Assembly (NCBI RefSeq): GCF_039851965.1 | Contig: NZ_CP156675.1 | Span: forward strand, 62,001 to 126,000 | Direction: 5' to 3' | Length of the DNA: 64,000 nucleotides | DNA from: Pseudalkalibacillus hwajinpoensis | GTDB lineage: Bacteria > Bacillota > Bacilli > Bacillales > Guptibacillaceae | Part shown: piece by piece, positions 17,521 through 26,105 of the stretch | Layout of the letters: each line of letters starts with the position of its first letter | Position numbering within the stretch: position 1 is the stretch's first letter | The notes under the pieces: model-generated | What the model saw: only the letters and a program-made list of their open reading frames with translations | The model's database searches: none | Told to the model about the DNA's origin: nothing | Translations under genes and position numbers: made by a program

Positions 17521-19002
17521 ATGTATACATTAGAACGTGCAACTAATTATATTAGAACAAATAGTAATCAGGTAAAAGATGATTATCGCCATCACTATCA
17601 CATTATGGCACCTATTGGCTGGATTAATGATCCAAATGGGTTTATCTATTATAGAGGAGAGTATCACTTGTTTTATCAGTACTATCCATACAAGGCTGAA
17701 TGGGGGCCGATGCATTGGGGTCATGCTAAAAGTAAGGATTTAATCAATTGGGAAACCGCCCCAGTTGCTTTAGCACCAGACCAAACTTATGACAAAGACG
17801 GTTGTTTTTCAGGAACGGCAATAGAAAAAGACGGGGAAATGTATCTCATGTACACTGGGCATATCATGGGGGAGAAGGACGAAGATATCAGGCAAGTCCA
17901 GTGTATCGCTGTTTCTTCAGACGGCATTAATTTTGAAAAAGTCCAACAGAACCCGGTTATAGCAGAAAACAACCTTCCTAAAAACGCTAATCCTCAAGAT
18001 TTTAGAGATCCGAAAGTGATTAAAAAAGGTGAGTTTTATTATTCTTTAATTGCTTCCAAAGCGGAATATGGTGGAGGCCAAATCCTTCTTTACAAATCAA
18101 GGGATTTACTAGATTGGGTATTCGTCTCTGTCATGTTAAAAGGAGAAGAAGGCGAAGGTATAATGTGGGAATGTCCTGATTTATTTAGCTTGGATGGGAA
18201 AGATGTTCTAATTATTTCAGTCGAAGGGTTACCAAAACAGGGAATTAAGTTTCCTAATACCCATTCTGTCATTTCAATCATTGGTAAAATGGATTGGGAA
18301 GAAGGGACTTTTCATAAAGAGAAGACGGAGGAGTTAGATTACGGTTTAGATTTCTATGCCCCACAAACCATCACGGATAATAAACATAGGAGGATTATGA
18401 TCTCTTGGATGCAAATGTGGGGGAGAAATATTCCAACCGAAACAGAAAACCATGGTTGGGCAGGAGCCATGACATTACCAAGAGAACTGTCTATCAAAAA
18501 TAACCATATCTATCAAAGTCCTATAGCAGAAATTAAAAATTATTATAAAAACAAACAAAGCATAAACAATATTAGATTGAAAGACGACAGTAAAGAATTT
18601 ATAGAACTATCAGGTGAAGTCTATGCTCTTGAATTAAATTTAAACACAAAGATGGGGAAACGTTTTGAATTAGAAGTACGCTCAAATGAGGAAGAAAGAA
18701 CGCTAATAGCATACGATTGTGACTCTGATCTGCTTGAGCTAAATCGTAAGAGTAGTGGGGTGGAGATAGTTGGCAAGGAAGACGAGCATGTACATAAACG
18801 AGCAGTTTATTGTGATTCGGAGAGAGGTAAATTAAACTTAGAAATTTTTATTGACAAGGCTTCTATTGAAGTGTTTATAAACAAGGGAAAGTTCACTATG
18901 ACATCTACTATTTATCCAAAGAAAAAGGCAGATAAACTAAAAATTGCCGCTGAAGGAGACATAGAAATTGTCAGTTTAGATAAATGGGACATAGAGGTTT
19001 AG
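17521..19002 (+). CDS. Intracellular GH32 beta-fructosidase (sucrose/sucrose-6-P hydrolase type)
   Basis: GH32 enzymes cleave beta-fructosyl linkages. The 493-residue protein lacks a signal peptide. It shows the nucleophile motif WINDPNG (Asp37), the transition-state stabiliser FRDPKV (Asp163) and the acid/base motif WECPDLF (Glu217). A C-terminal beta-sandwich follows, so all catalytic residues are present and the length is normal. It lies in the operon with an ABC importer rather than a PTS, so the substrate is probably unphosphorylated sucrose or fructo-oligosaccharide. The exact specificity is not deducible. The ATG at 17521 has GGGAGGAG upstream. Unlike the GH32 at 53154, it is intact. 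Confidence 0.93.
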   Translation: MYTLERATNYIRTNSNQVKDDYRHHYHIMAPIGWINDPNGFIYYRGEYHLFYQYYPYKAEWGPMHWGHAKSKDLINWETAPVALAPDQTYDKDGCFSGTAIEKDGEMYLMYTGHIMGEKDEDIRQVQCIAVSSDGINFEKVQQNPVIAENNLPKNANPQDFRDPKVIKKGEFYYSLIASKAEYGGGQILLYKSRDLLDWVFVSVMLKGEEGEGIMWECPDLFSLDGKDVLIISVEGLPKQGIKFPNTHSVISIIGKMDWEEGTFHKEKTEELDYGLDFYAPQTITDNKHRRIMISWMQMWGRNIPTETENHGWAGAMTLPRELSIKNNHIYQSPIAEIKNYYKNKQSINNIRLKDDSKEFIELSGEVYALELNLNTKMGKRFELEVRSNEEERTLIAYDCDSDLLELNRKSSGVEIVGKEDEHVHKRAVYCDSERGKLNLEIFIDKASIEVFINKGKFTMTSTIYPKKKADKLKIAAEGDIEIVSLDKWDIEV

Positions 19003-19004
19003 CC

Positions 19005-19551
19005 ATGAAAAAAGTTTATACGATAGGAGAGGCCCTTATTGATTTTATCCCTCATGAAATAGGAGTATCAATAAATTGTAGAGAGTTTTAAAAAAACCCC
19101 AGGAGGCGCACCTGCCAATGTCGCTGCTACTATTGCAAAACTAGGAGGACAAAGTACTTTTATTGGTCAGGTAGGAGATGATATGTTTGGTTACTACCTA
19201 AAAAAGGTGTTAGATGAAAATGGGGTAGATGTGACTCAAATAATTCATACGAGCGAAGCGAATACAGCTTTGGCTTTTGTTTCATTAAAAGAAGGTGGCG
19301 AAAGAGAATTTGCTTTCTATCGAAAACCTAGCGCAGATATGCTGTTGGATAGAAAACATATAGAAACAATGGAATTACCAACAACGATATATTACATTTT
19401 TGTTCTGTTAGTCTGATTGAGAGCGAAGTTAAATATGCTCATATAGAAGCAATTAAGAGAATAAAGGAACAAAACGGATTGGTAGTTTTTGATCCTAATG
19501 TTAGAAAGAATCTTTGGGAGGACAAAGAACTAGCTTATTGGCGCAAGCGAT
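19005..19551 (+). pseudogene. Decayed PfkB-family fructokinase
   Basis: The frame opens with MKKVYTIGEALIDFIPHE, the typical fructokinase start, 2 nt after the GH32 stop. It is broken by a stop and frameshift at about 19070-19092. The conserved TPGGAPANVAATIAKLGG and GQVGDDMFGYYLKKVLDENG stretches are still readable. A second frameshift follows near 19390, and the sequence stops at about residue 180 of some 320. The kinase would have phosphorylated the fructose released by the GH32 enzyme. The loss means this job, if kept, is done by another kinase. No gene is seen from 19552 to 19778. Confidence 0.9.
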
Positions 19552-19778
19552 GATGGCTACTTTATGGGGCATGTGCCATATCTGAGAGAAAATTTTCCCA
19601 CCGGCCTCAGGGGCGAGTGCTTGTATAAGCATTTGCCTCTTATTTTTCATTGGACTATACCAAATGAATAATAAAGATTGCTATAACTACCTGTTTGGTG
19701 TAAATTTACAGCTAGAAAGTGAAAATTTCAATGAAAAAGGGTGATGATGGCAATGAAAATGCCTTATATTGCACCAGC

Positions 19779-19866
19779 TCATGCAAAGTCTTATTGTTAG
19801 ACTGGCGACACTTTGCATGAGAAAAACACCTGCTGTCGCTTTTACAAGCCGTAACAATAGACTTTG
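19779..19866. repeat. Overlapping inverted repeats (alternative hairpins)
   Basis: TCATGCAAAGT (19779-19789) is inverted at 19810-19820. CAAAGTCTTATTGTTA (about 19784-19799) is inverted, with one gap, at about 19852-19866. GCGACA near 19805 is inverted about 25 nt later. The first two stems share bases, so they cannot form at once. No coding frame is seen. Confidence 0.6.
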
Positions 19867-19911
19867 CTACCTTCACTATTTACAGATCACTAAATAGAAG
19901 GGGCTGTCTAT

Positions 19912-20178
19912 ATGAATTATGTAAAAGCTAATGACGTTTTGCCGGAAGAATTGATTACAGAAATTCAAAAATACGTACAGGGAAAAACGCTGTACATTCC
20001 AAAACTTAAAGGAAATTATGAAAAGTGGGGCGAATGTTCCGGAATAAGAGCTTATATAAAGGCACGTAACCTTTCCCTGAAAAAAGACTTTGCTGCCGGA
20101 GCAACTTTCGAAAGCCTGATGGAGAAATACTGGCTTTCTGAGGAAACAATTAAAAAAGTGGTTTATTCCACGAAATAA
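19912..20178 (+). CDS. CD3324-like / Mor-type HTH family protein (88 aa)
   Basis: The product begins MNYVKANDVLPEELITEIQK and has the GIRAYIKARNLSLKKDFAAG middle. It ends with an HTH-like stretch TFESLMEKYWLSEETIKKV. This matches the small CD3324 family, related to the Mor transcription activator DNA-binding domain and common in Firmicutes. It probably binds DNA; the target is unknown. The ATG follows a GGGGCTG-like weak ribosome site. A strong terminator follows the gene. Confidence 0.8.
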   Translation: MNYVKANDVLPEELITEIQKYVQGKTLYIPKLKGNYEKWGECSGIRAYIKARNLSLKKDFAAGATFESLMEKYWLSEETIKKVVYSTK

Positions 20179-20184
20179 TCCAGG

Positions 20185-20219
20185 AGCTGAAGACCTATGC
20201 GTAGATCTTCAGCTTTTTT
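20185..20219 (+). terminator. Rho-independent terminator
   Basis: AGCTGAAGA (20185-20193) pairs with TCTTCAGCT (20206-20214), followed by a T-run. Confidence 0.9.
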
Positions 20220-20250
20220 ATGATGAGTTTGTTTCTAAATCAATTTTGGC

Positions 20251-20266
20251 ATAGGGGAGCGCTTCG
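20251..20266 (+). repeat. Possible cassette-site right half
   Basis: ATAGGGGAGCGCTTCG resembles the right half of the repeated 3'-site (TCGGGCGCTTT type). It lies 72 nt after the stop of the CD3324-like gene, in the same orientation. The left half is poorly kept. Confidence 0.35.
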
Positions 20267-20312
20267 TTAGGGTTTACACTTAAGATAAATTGAAAGAATG
20301 GGAGCGGTTGGA

Positions 20313-20948
20313 ATGCAGCCATTTATTTATCCACATCAATATCATTATTTGAAGAGCCAGGTTTATAAGCTTATTAAAGCGCGTGTCAGTTCCACTGATA
20401 AAAATGTAATCAATGCGGTCAAGGGGCTTGTGGAAGACAATATTACCAGCGATTTTGCCCATTGTTCCGCAGAAGAACAGAAAAAATTTGCCAAGGCCGC
20501 TTCTGTAAAGGACGAAAGGGAAGCGGAATCTTATTTAGAGGATTTAAAAACATATGTGATTCCATTTAATATTTCTGAAAAAGAAATAAAAAAACTATTT
20601 CCTAAGGTGAAAAAATTGAAAATTCCTGACCTCAACCAGTTTGATAAAAGAGAATTGACGTATTTAACTTGGTGGGATGCAGCGACCCATAGGAAATTCA
20701 TAGTGACGAGAAAGGATGGAAAACCATATGGGGTCGAGGGTACGTTTACGAATAGCTCACAAAAAGGGGTTTGTTCTGTTTGCAATCAATTAGCTCCCGT
20801 GGGACTGTTTTTAGTTAAAAAGAAGGGAAAAGAAATAGGAACGTATAAAAAAAAGGGAAATTATATTTGCGCTGAAGGAGACGGATGTAACCAGAACATC
20901 ACATCTAGCAAAAATCTGGAGGATTTTATAGCCAGGCTAAGCAAATAA
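20313..20948 (+). CDS. EF-G-binding protein, FusB/FusC family
   Basis: FusB-type proteins bind elongation factor G and release it from the ribosome, giving fusidic acid tolerance. The 211-residue product has the helical N-terminal domain and the C-terminal treble-clef zinc finger. Its four ligands are visible as CSVC near residue 155 and CAEGDGC near residue 192. The middle region ELTYLTWWDAATHRKFIV is typical of the family. The ATG at 20313 has GGGAGCGG 8 nt upstream; the ATG five codons earlier lacks a site. Chromosomal homologs in Bacillaceae may serve housekeeping ribosome rescue, so resistance is not assured. Confidence 0.88.
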   Translation: MQPFIYPHQYHYLKSQVYKLIKARVSSTDKNVINAVKGLVEDNITSDFAHCSAEEQKKFAKAASVKDEREAESYLEDLKTYVIPFNISEKEIKKLFPKVKKLKIPDLNQFDKRELTYLTWWDAATHRKFIVTRKDGKPYGVEGTFTNSSQKGVCSVCNQLAPVGLFLVKKKGKEIGTYKKKGNYICAEGDGCNQNITSSKNLEDFIARLSK

Positions 20949-21093
20949 TGAAGATTTAAAACCAAGGTTCTCTGAAAATTCGTAGCAATGGCTGAAATTT
21001 TTTTCAAAAGGTGTGAATCAATAATCGGGGAATATGTGTGGCTAATGAGGTCTTCGCGGCACATGAAAGGTTTTAAGAAAGCAGGGCTGGTTT

Positions 21094-21207
21094 TCAGTCG
21101 GTGTAATTGTTTTTTATTAAGTGGCGCTTTAAATTCTTTTTTAGAAATCTTAGTTCATTCACAATCATTCTGATTTCGATCGTTTTCGATATAGGATACG
21201 CTACCAT
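21094..21207 (-). CDS. Possible small basic protein (37 aa)
   Basis: A minus-strand ATG at 21207 has AAGGTGAG upstream and encodes MVAYPISKTIEIRMIVNELR... with a basic C-terminus. It is divergent from the 40-aa gene at 21255 with only 47 nt between them, which is tight for two promoters. The case rests on the ribosome site alone. Nothing else is seen in 20949-21093. Confidence 0.35.
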   Translation of the reverse strand: MVAYPISKTIEIRMIVNELRFLKKNLKRHLIKNNYTD

Positions 21208-21254
21208 ATAACACTCACCTTCATACTTATAGCATATAAAATTAGAGGTGCTGT

Positions 21255-21377
21255 ATGGCAAAAAATGAAGTAACAACTCAAAGTATTATAGCATTAGGTG
21301 CTGGAAGTATTGTCATTGGTGCATTGGTTGTATTTATTGGCGAATATTCAAAGCTTCTCCAATTACAGTCAAAATGA
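21255..21377 (+). CDS. Small single-pass membrane protein (40 aa)
   Basis: The ATG at 21255 follows AGAGGTG. The product MAKNEVTTQSIIALGAGSIV... has one glycine-rich hydrophobic helix (about residues 10-28) and a short tail. It converges on the ger operon. Some Ger operons have a small membrane D subunit, but those usually have two helices and lie on the same strand, so I do not assign that role. Confidence 0.55.
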   Translation: MAKNEVTTQSIIALGAGSIVIGALVVFIGEYSKLLQLQSK

Positions 21378-21415
21378 AGGGAATTATTACTAATGGATGA
21401 TTCTTCAAGGTCGTA

Positions 21416-22486
21416 TTAATCAGTCATTAATTTTAGCTGCCCTTCATTTTGGATTACTGTATGGACTTCAATGTCAATTCTTAAGTTTGGATATTGTGTA
21501 GATCGCCATTTTTTTAGTTTTTCCTTGGGTATTTGGGTCCGGAAATATTGGCCAACCCCTAAAATATCAGCTTCACTCTCCTGTATTTTAGTAAACATCT
21601 CATTGAAGCGATTTGTAAGGAGTGTCTCTAAGGAAGTCCTGATTTCTTTTACAGTAGGGTTTCCTTTGGTCTCTAAGAGGACGACTTTTAAATGAAGCTT
21701 GCTGTTCAAGTAAGGCACTTGATCGATGACCTGACTTTTATGATCCATAGAATTTTTAACAATCATGACTGTTGCTTCATCCATGACCTCTACTTTTCCA
21801 TAGGTGCTTTCCTCATAGAATGCATTGACGAGCAATGTTTCTTCTGTATTGATCTGTTCAACCATCTTGCCCTTCTTAATGACAGCGGAACCAAGGTGTT
21901 CAATGATTGTACTATCGCCGGATTTTATTATAGGCAAAGCAACATCTCTCGTATAGGAATGAATACTGCGATAGACTTGCCATACCCTTGTAAGTGCAAT
22001 TTCCGGGTTCCATCCTGCATTCTTATCAAAAAAATCAAATAGGGTGGTACTCTGGGGTTCTGTAGTATTTTTTAAATTAGAAAAGAACGGCTCAATCTCC
22101 TCATCGCTGATCACAACCAAAGCTTTTGGCGATACGTCACGAGACCTCATGAATCCAGAAATGAGGTCCTTAACTCCTTTCTTCGCCAACTCCTTGTCGA
22201 TTACAATCACTTTTACATGCAGCAAATTGATACTACTTTCCAAATTGGCACTAAGTTTATCGACTGCTTTACTGACTGTTTCTCCGGTTTCTGAAACGAT
22301 TCTAACCTTCATCGTAGTTGGGCTAGGATCTGGTATTTGCAGATGAACTTTATACTGGTCATCTTCCATGGCAACACCCATTACTATGGGCAAAGAACGA
22401 TGATTGATATCTTTAGTGTCCCAACACCCGCTTAATAGAAATAAAGCACATAAAATAATTAATATTTTGAGGGAGTTTGTTCTCAT
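21416..22486 (-). CDS. Spore germination receptor C subunit (Ger(x)C, GerAC family)
   Basis: The 356-residue lipoprotein has signal and lipobox LLSGC followed by WDTKDINHRSLPIVMGVAM, the standard GerAC start. It also has the family's C-terminal domain (KIQESEADILGVGQYFR). GerAC lipoproteins sit on the outer face of the spore inner membrane as part of the nutrient receptor. I start at the ATG at 22486, which overlaps the gerB-like stop as ATGA; the longer open frame upstream is inside the neighbour. It is third in an A-B-C operon. The nutrient is not predictable. Confidence 0.92.
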   Translation of the reverse strand: MRTNSLKILIILCALFLLSGCWDTKDINHRSLPIVMGVAMEDDQYKVHLQIPDPSPTTMKVRIVSETGETVSKAVDKLSANLESSINLLHVKVIVIDKELAKKGVKDLISGFMRSRDVSPKALVVISDEEIEPFFSNLKNTTEPQSTTLFDFFDKNAGWNPEIALTRVWQVYRSIHSYTRDVALPIIKSGDSTIIEHLGSAVIKKGKMVEQINTEETLLVNAFYEESTYGKVEVMDEATVMIVKNSMDHKSQVIDQVPYLNSKLHLKVVLLETKGNPTVKEIRTSLETLLTNRFNEMFTKIQESEADILGVGQYFRTQIPKEKLKKWRSTQYPNLRIDIEVHTVIQNEGQLKLMTD

Positions 22487-23544
22487 GCTCGTCCCTGCCT
22501 TCGGAGTCCTATACAATAGATCGATAATGGAACTGTGACTATGACATAAAACCGTAAAAATGAATTTAACCATAACAGCTGCTCAACAATATGCCAATCA
22601 GTAATCATCAGGGAAGTGATGAAGATGATAATAGCTAACGTAGCAACACTGAAAATAGGGTTATGCGGAGCCCAGTGATTGAGAATCTGATATGCCATCC
22701 ACAATAACAGTGAAACTTGAAGCATGATAAACGTAACGAGAGATAAGATGAAGAATATCGTGATCCTCTCGAACATCAGCCAATTGATATAGGTCGAGTC
22801 AACGGTCATCATATATGGAAACACAAAAGTTGAAGCAGTCCCATGTCCAAAAGTGAGAACTGGTATATAGACGGCCAAAACAAAAAATGGGATGAGGATT
22901 GCTGATGCAATCAGCACTTTTTTTCGCTTATAGGTAAGGTATGGCGCCAAAAATCCGAGAAACAGAAACCCTCCTGTAAAAGCAGAAAAACTTTTCAGAT
23001 AAGAAGGAGACGTTATGAACTTGAAATCATCGCCGATGAGGGGAAAAAGATATCGCCAATCAACATTTTGAAAGGAAGCAATTAATACAAAAAAAACGAT
23101 TGGAAAAAACACAAGTGCTAATATGACCCCTGTACGGAAGATCGCTTCAACTCCTTTAGCAGCTAAATACGCTGAAATAAAAAGGAACAATACAATGATG
23201 GCCCAGGAGGGAGTATTTGATAGGAAGATGATGGTTATAATTTCGGAATAAGCTCTAACTCCAATGATATCCACCAACAAAAAATAAATAAAAACCGGCA
23301 AGAGAAAAAAAGCTGCAAAGCCTTTGCCAGTCTGTGAATAAATATGGATGATGTTCTTTTTCGGGAAAAAGCTAAGTCCCTTCATATAAATCCAAAGAAA
23401 GACAAAATGAAAAATGAGCCCAATTATAATCGGTATCCACTGTGCTTCATCGGAGCTGGTAATGATATCGTTGGGGTACAAAAAGAATATGAACCCTAAA
23501 TGTATCATAATGTACATCAGGAACACATGAAAACTCCTATCCAT
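22483..23544 (-). CDS. Spore germination receptor B subunit (Ger(x)B, GerAB family)
   Basis: The 353-residue protein is a ten-helix APC-superfamily permease-like subunit that binds the germinant amino acid or sugar in GerAB homologs. Conserved features include PNDIITSSDEAQWIP near residue 25 and the TPSWAIIVLFLFISAYLAAK region. I start at the ATG at 23544, which has AAGGAAGG 8 nt upstream, giving an 8-nt overlap with the A-subunit gene. The overlap order A-B-C implies coupled translation. Confidence 0.92.
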   Translation of the reverse strand: MDRSFHVFLMYIMIHLGFIFFLYPNDIITSSDEAQWIPIIIGLIFHFVFLWIYMKGLSFFPKKNIIHIYSQTGKGFAAFFLLPVFIYFLLVDIIGVRAYSEIITIIFLSNTPSWAIIVLFLFISAYLAAKGVEAIFRTGVILALVFFPIVFFVLIASFQNVDWRYLFPLIGDDFKFITSPSYLKSFSAFTGGFLFLGFLAPYLTYKRKKVLIASAILIPFFVLAVYIPVLTFGHGTASTFVFPYMMTVDSTYINWLMFERITIFFILSLVTFIMLQVSLLLWMAYQILNHWAPHNPIFSVATLAIIIFITSLMITDWHIVEQLLWLNSFLRFYVIVTVPLSIYCIGLRRQGRA

Positions 23545-24871
23545 ATTTGGTTCCTTCCTTTTCATAATTTATATGAAGATAAGATATCTCGAATGTTTCA
23601 ATACTGGCTAGATACGCACTTATCAATACGATACCTCCCAATATCCCCAAAATGCCATAAATGGATGCCAATATAACCAACACATATTTTAAAAAACGTA
23701 CGGCCAACGTATTTTGTATTCCTACCAATGTCGAATTGGCGATTGTAGTAGCTGCGAGTATGATGATCAGAAGGGTGCTCACCAGTTGTGCTTCCACTAC
23801 AGCTTGTCCAAGAATGATCCCGCCGACCATTGTGATTGTCGGACCGATAGAACCAGGCAGCCTGACTGATGCCTCAATAATCAATTCCAAAATAATAAGC
23901 ATCATTAATATCTCAACTAAAGCAGGGTATGGAATGGCTTCTCGACTTTGTGCAATGCTCAACGCAAGCTCTATTCGTAAAACTTCAGGGTTGACTGCCA
24001 CAAGGGCAACATATAAAGCTGGTAAGATTAATGCTAGCAGAATACCGATGACCCGTACTATTCGTATGGAAGCCATCAAAGGGATGGGATAGTTCCGATC
24101 GTTTTCGGTCGCAAACATATCCCACAAAAAACACGGGAGAATAATAGCGAAAGGATAACGATCAATAAACAATGCTACCCTCCCTTTTCTTAAGAAAGGA
24201 ACCGTTTCTGAAGGAAGCTCTGTCGTATATATTTTGGAAAAGACAGACCATCCTGAAAATCCTAATGTTTTCGCCAAATTTTGCAAGTTATTTATTTCTC
24301 GGTCTTGATTCTTTTCAATTACCACCTTTATTCTCTCTACCAACTTTTTATCTACTTGTCCATCAAAATAAAGCATTGAGATTTTCGTTTTCTGATCAGG
24401 ACCGACTGAAAAGGATTCCGCCCGTATGTTACTAGAGTTGATTTGCTTTCTGATTAGGCCCATGTTCGTCTCGATATCTTCATTGAAAGAACTTAAGGAA
24501 CCTTGTAGTACATTTTCATTGGTAGGTGGTGCAATAGCCCGATTCAAAATTTTAGGAACAGATTCCATGGTAATGTATGTAGGGTGATTTTTGATGGCAA
24601 TAAGTAATTTCCCTGTCATTATTGATGAAACTGCTTCTTCTACGTTTTTTTCTTTCACCACACCTATTTCATTTATTAGTTCACTTATCGTTTTTTGGGA
24701 GTATATAGCGGTATCTATGTACCTTTGAAGGGTCATTTTGGTTTTGGTAAGATCAATCAACGTCTTGAAACCTATTAGGATTACGGAAACATCAAGGATT
24801 TCTTCCTCCTGAAGGAACAAATCATCGCTGTTCCTTAACCTTTCTTTTAGCTCTATTAAGAATTGGTCCAT
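23537..24871 (-). CDS. Spore germination receptor A subunit (Ger(x)A, GerAA family)
   Basis: The 444-residue protein has a soluble N-terminal region (about 1-215) with MLYFDGQVDKKLVERIKVV. Membrane helices follow, with the conserved VALFIDRYPFAIILPCFLWDMF and REAIPYPALVEILMM motifs of GerA receptors. In homologs the A subunit forms the ion channel opened when germinant binds. It is somewhat shorter than the usual 480-500 residues, with a compact N-terminal region. It opens the operon; a sigma-G promoter is expected upstream of 24871 but was not resolved. Confidence 0.92.
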   Translation of the reverse strand: MDQFLIELKERLRNSDDLFLQEEEILDVSVILIGFKTLIDLTKTKMTLQRYIDTAIYSQKTISELINEIGVVKEKNVEEAVSSIMTGKLLIAIKNHPTYITMESVPKILNRAIAPPTNENVLQGSLSSFNEDIETNMGLIRKQINSSNIRAESFSVGPDQKTKISMLYFDGQVDKKLVERIKVVIEKNQDREINNLQNLAKTLGFSGWSVFSKIYTTELPSETVPFLRKGRVALFIDRYPFAIILPCFLWDMFATENDRNYPIPLMASIRIVRVIGILLALILPALYVALVAVNPEVLRIELALSIAQSREAIPYPALVEILMMLIILELIIEASVRLPGSIGPTITMVGGIILGQAVVEAQLVSTLLIIILAATTIANSTLVGIQNTLAVRFLKYVLVILASIYGILGILGGIVLISAYLASIETFEISYLHINYEKEGTKYG

Positions 24872-25013
24872 GATACGATGTTCCTTTCCAAAAAGACTAT
24901 TGTTATGATTGTTTCCTTGTGAAGGCTATTTATACAGGCTAAGGGAATGTGCAATTGGTATTAAATAAACATGGATATAATTACTCGAACGGGCCATATA
25001 ATTCACATAAATA

Positions 25014-25046
25014 CCTTGAAATCGAGTCTTCAGGCAAAGGGGGCGC
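25014..25046 (+). repeat. Cassette-like 3' site
   Basis: CCTTGAAATCGAGTCTTC plus right part AAAGGGGGCGCAC matches the repeated site. It sits between the gerA-like gene start and the decayed PaiB gene. Confidence 0.6.
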
Positions 25047-25135
25047 ACGACAAGTTCTGCTATAAAAGTTTTTCAGCATGAAAGGCAGGAAGTTTATTTG
25101 ATTAAATTTCAACTTTACAACGGAGGTGGATGATT

Positions 25136-25602
25136 ATGTATATACCTAAACATTTTAAAATGGATGATGAAGAAATAATTTATGATTTTATTGAAAAAAA
25201 TGGATTTGTAATCTTTTTTTCAGCATAAAGGAGTACCATTTGCTACTCATCTTCCACTGATAAATCTGAAAATGCTTTATATGGTCATTTTGCACGTCCG
25301 AATGGACAATGGAAGGATGCTGAAAAACAACAAGTCCTTGCGGTTTTTCATGGCCCCCACTGTTACATTTCACCAACCTGGTACAAAACAACTAAAGCAG
25401 TACCTACTTGGAATTATGTATCTATCCATTTATATGGAAAATTGGAAATTGTTGAAGATAGAAAGATTATTTTCGATTCTTTGAATGACATGACTTGGTA
25501 ACTAAATATGAAACTCCTGATAGTACATACAATTTAAATAATATCGAACCTAGTTTCATCGAAGGAATGAGTAAAAGAATTGTAGCGTTCAGAATAAAAA
25601 AC
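25136..25602 (+). pseudogene. Decayed PaiB-like FMN-binding protein
   Basis: The start MYIPKHFKMDDEEIIYDFIE and later stretches GPHCYISPTWYKTTKAVPTW and IEGMSKRIVAFRIK are clear PaiB family. A frameshift at about 25215, a second near 25490 and loss of the C-terminus to the palindromic repeat at 25601 show it is dead. An intact paralog lies at 39652, and the two are related over their whole shared length. A good ribosome site (CGGAGGTGG) is still present. Confidence 0.9.
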
Positions 25603-25748
25603 TTATTGATCCTAATAGAATGTACAAACAGCAATCCCCCACACTTAAAGTGTGGGGGATTGCATTATTTATATTTAATAAAGGGGAAGGAGTTAGGGGA
25701 GACTCCTTGAGTCATTGATTATCATAACAAGCATTATATTCTAAGATT
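25601..25748 (+). repeat. Long palindrome-containing repeat, copy B
   Basis: The palindrome at 25632-25662 has stem CAATCCCCCACACTT and lacks one central base relative to other copies. The left end begins ACTTATTGATCCTAATAG, as in copies A and D, directly at the point where the PaiB relic is cut. The right end stops near CTAAGATT, next to a GNAT relic. Confidence 0.85.
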
Positions 25749-25916
25749 GGATATACAAAAGAAGCAAGGAAACTAATATATGATTTTGCTTTCGAAGAGT
25801 TAGATATTGAAGAAATCTATGGACAAGCTTGGGATTTCAATATTAATTCCTGTATTTCAATGGAGAAGAGTGGTTTCAAGTTAGTAAGTTCAGAAAAGAA
25901 GTTGTTTCCATACTAA
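25749..25916 (+). pseudogene. C-terminal fragment of a GNAT acetyltransferase
   Basis: The frame reads GYTKEARKLIYDFAFEELDI..., then NINSCISMEKSGFKLVS and a stop. This is the end of the RimJ/RimL-type GNAT fold, including acetyl-CoA motif A and the NxxS motif. The first two thirds are missing, replaced by repeat copy B. From 25917 to 26105 only a possible site relic (AAAGGGCGCTTCAG at 26031) is seen. Confidence 0.8.
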
Positions 25917-26105
25917 TCAGGAAAACCTTGATATCAAAACTACATCACTTTATGATGGATGAAGACTTTAGGGAGGAGTAGACGCGTTGTTTTTCTGGAA
26001 TGAATGGTTATGATGAACCATGTAACTTAAAAAGGGCGCTTCAGAAGCAGAATAGTTTCCTTTTTTAAAAATAGAAATAAAAACACTTTTGTGGAGTTGT
26101 GAACA

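Noticed and set aside
23661..24092. Plus-strand open frame of 143 codons inside the gerA-like gene
   Set aside because: It is antisense to clear GerAA coding sequence and has no ribosome site or family match.
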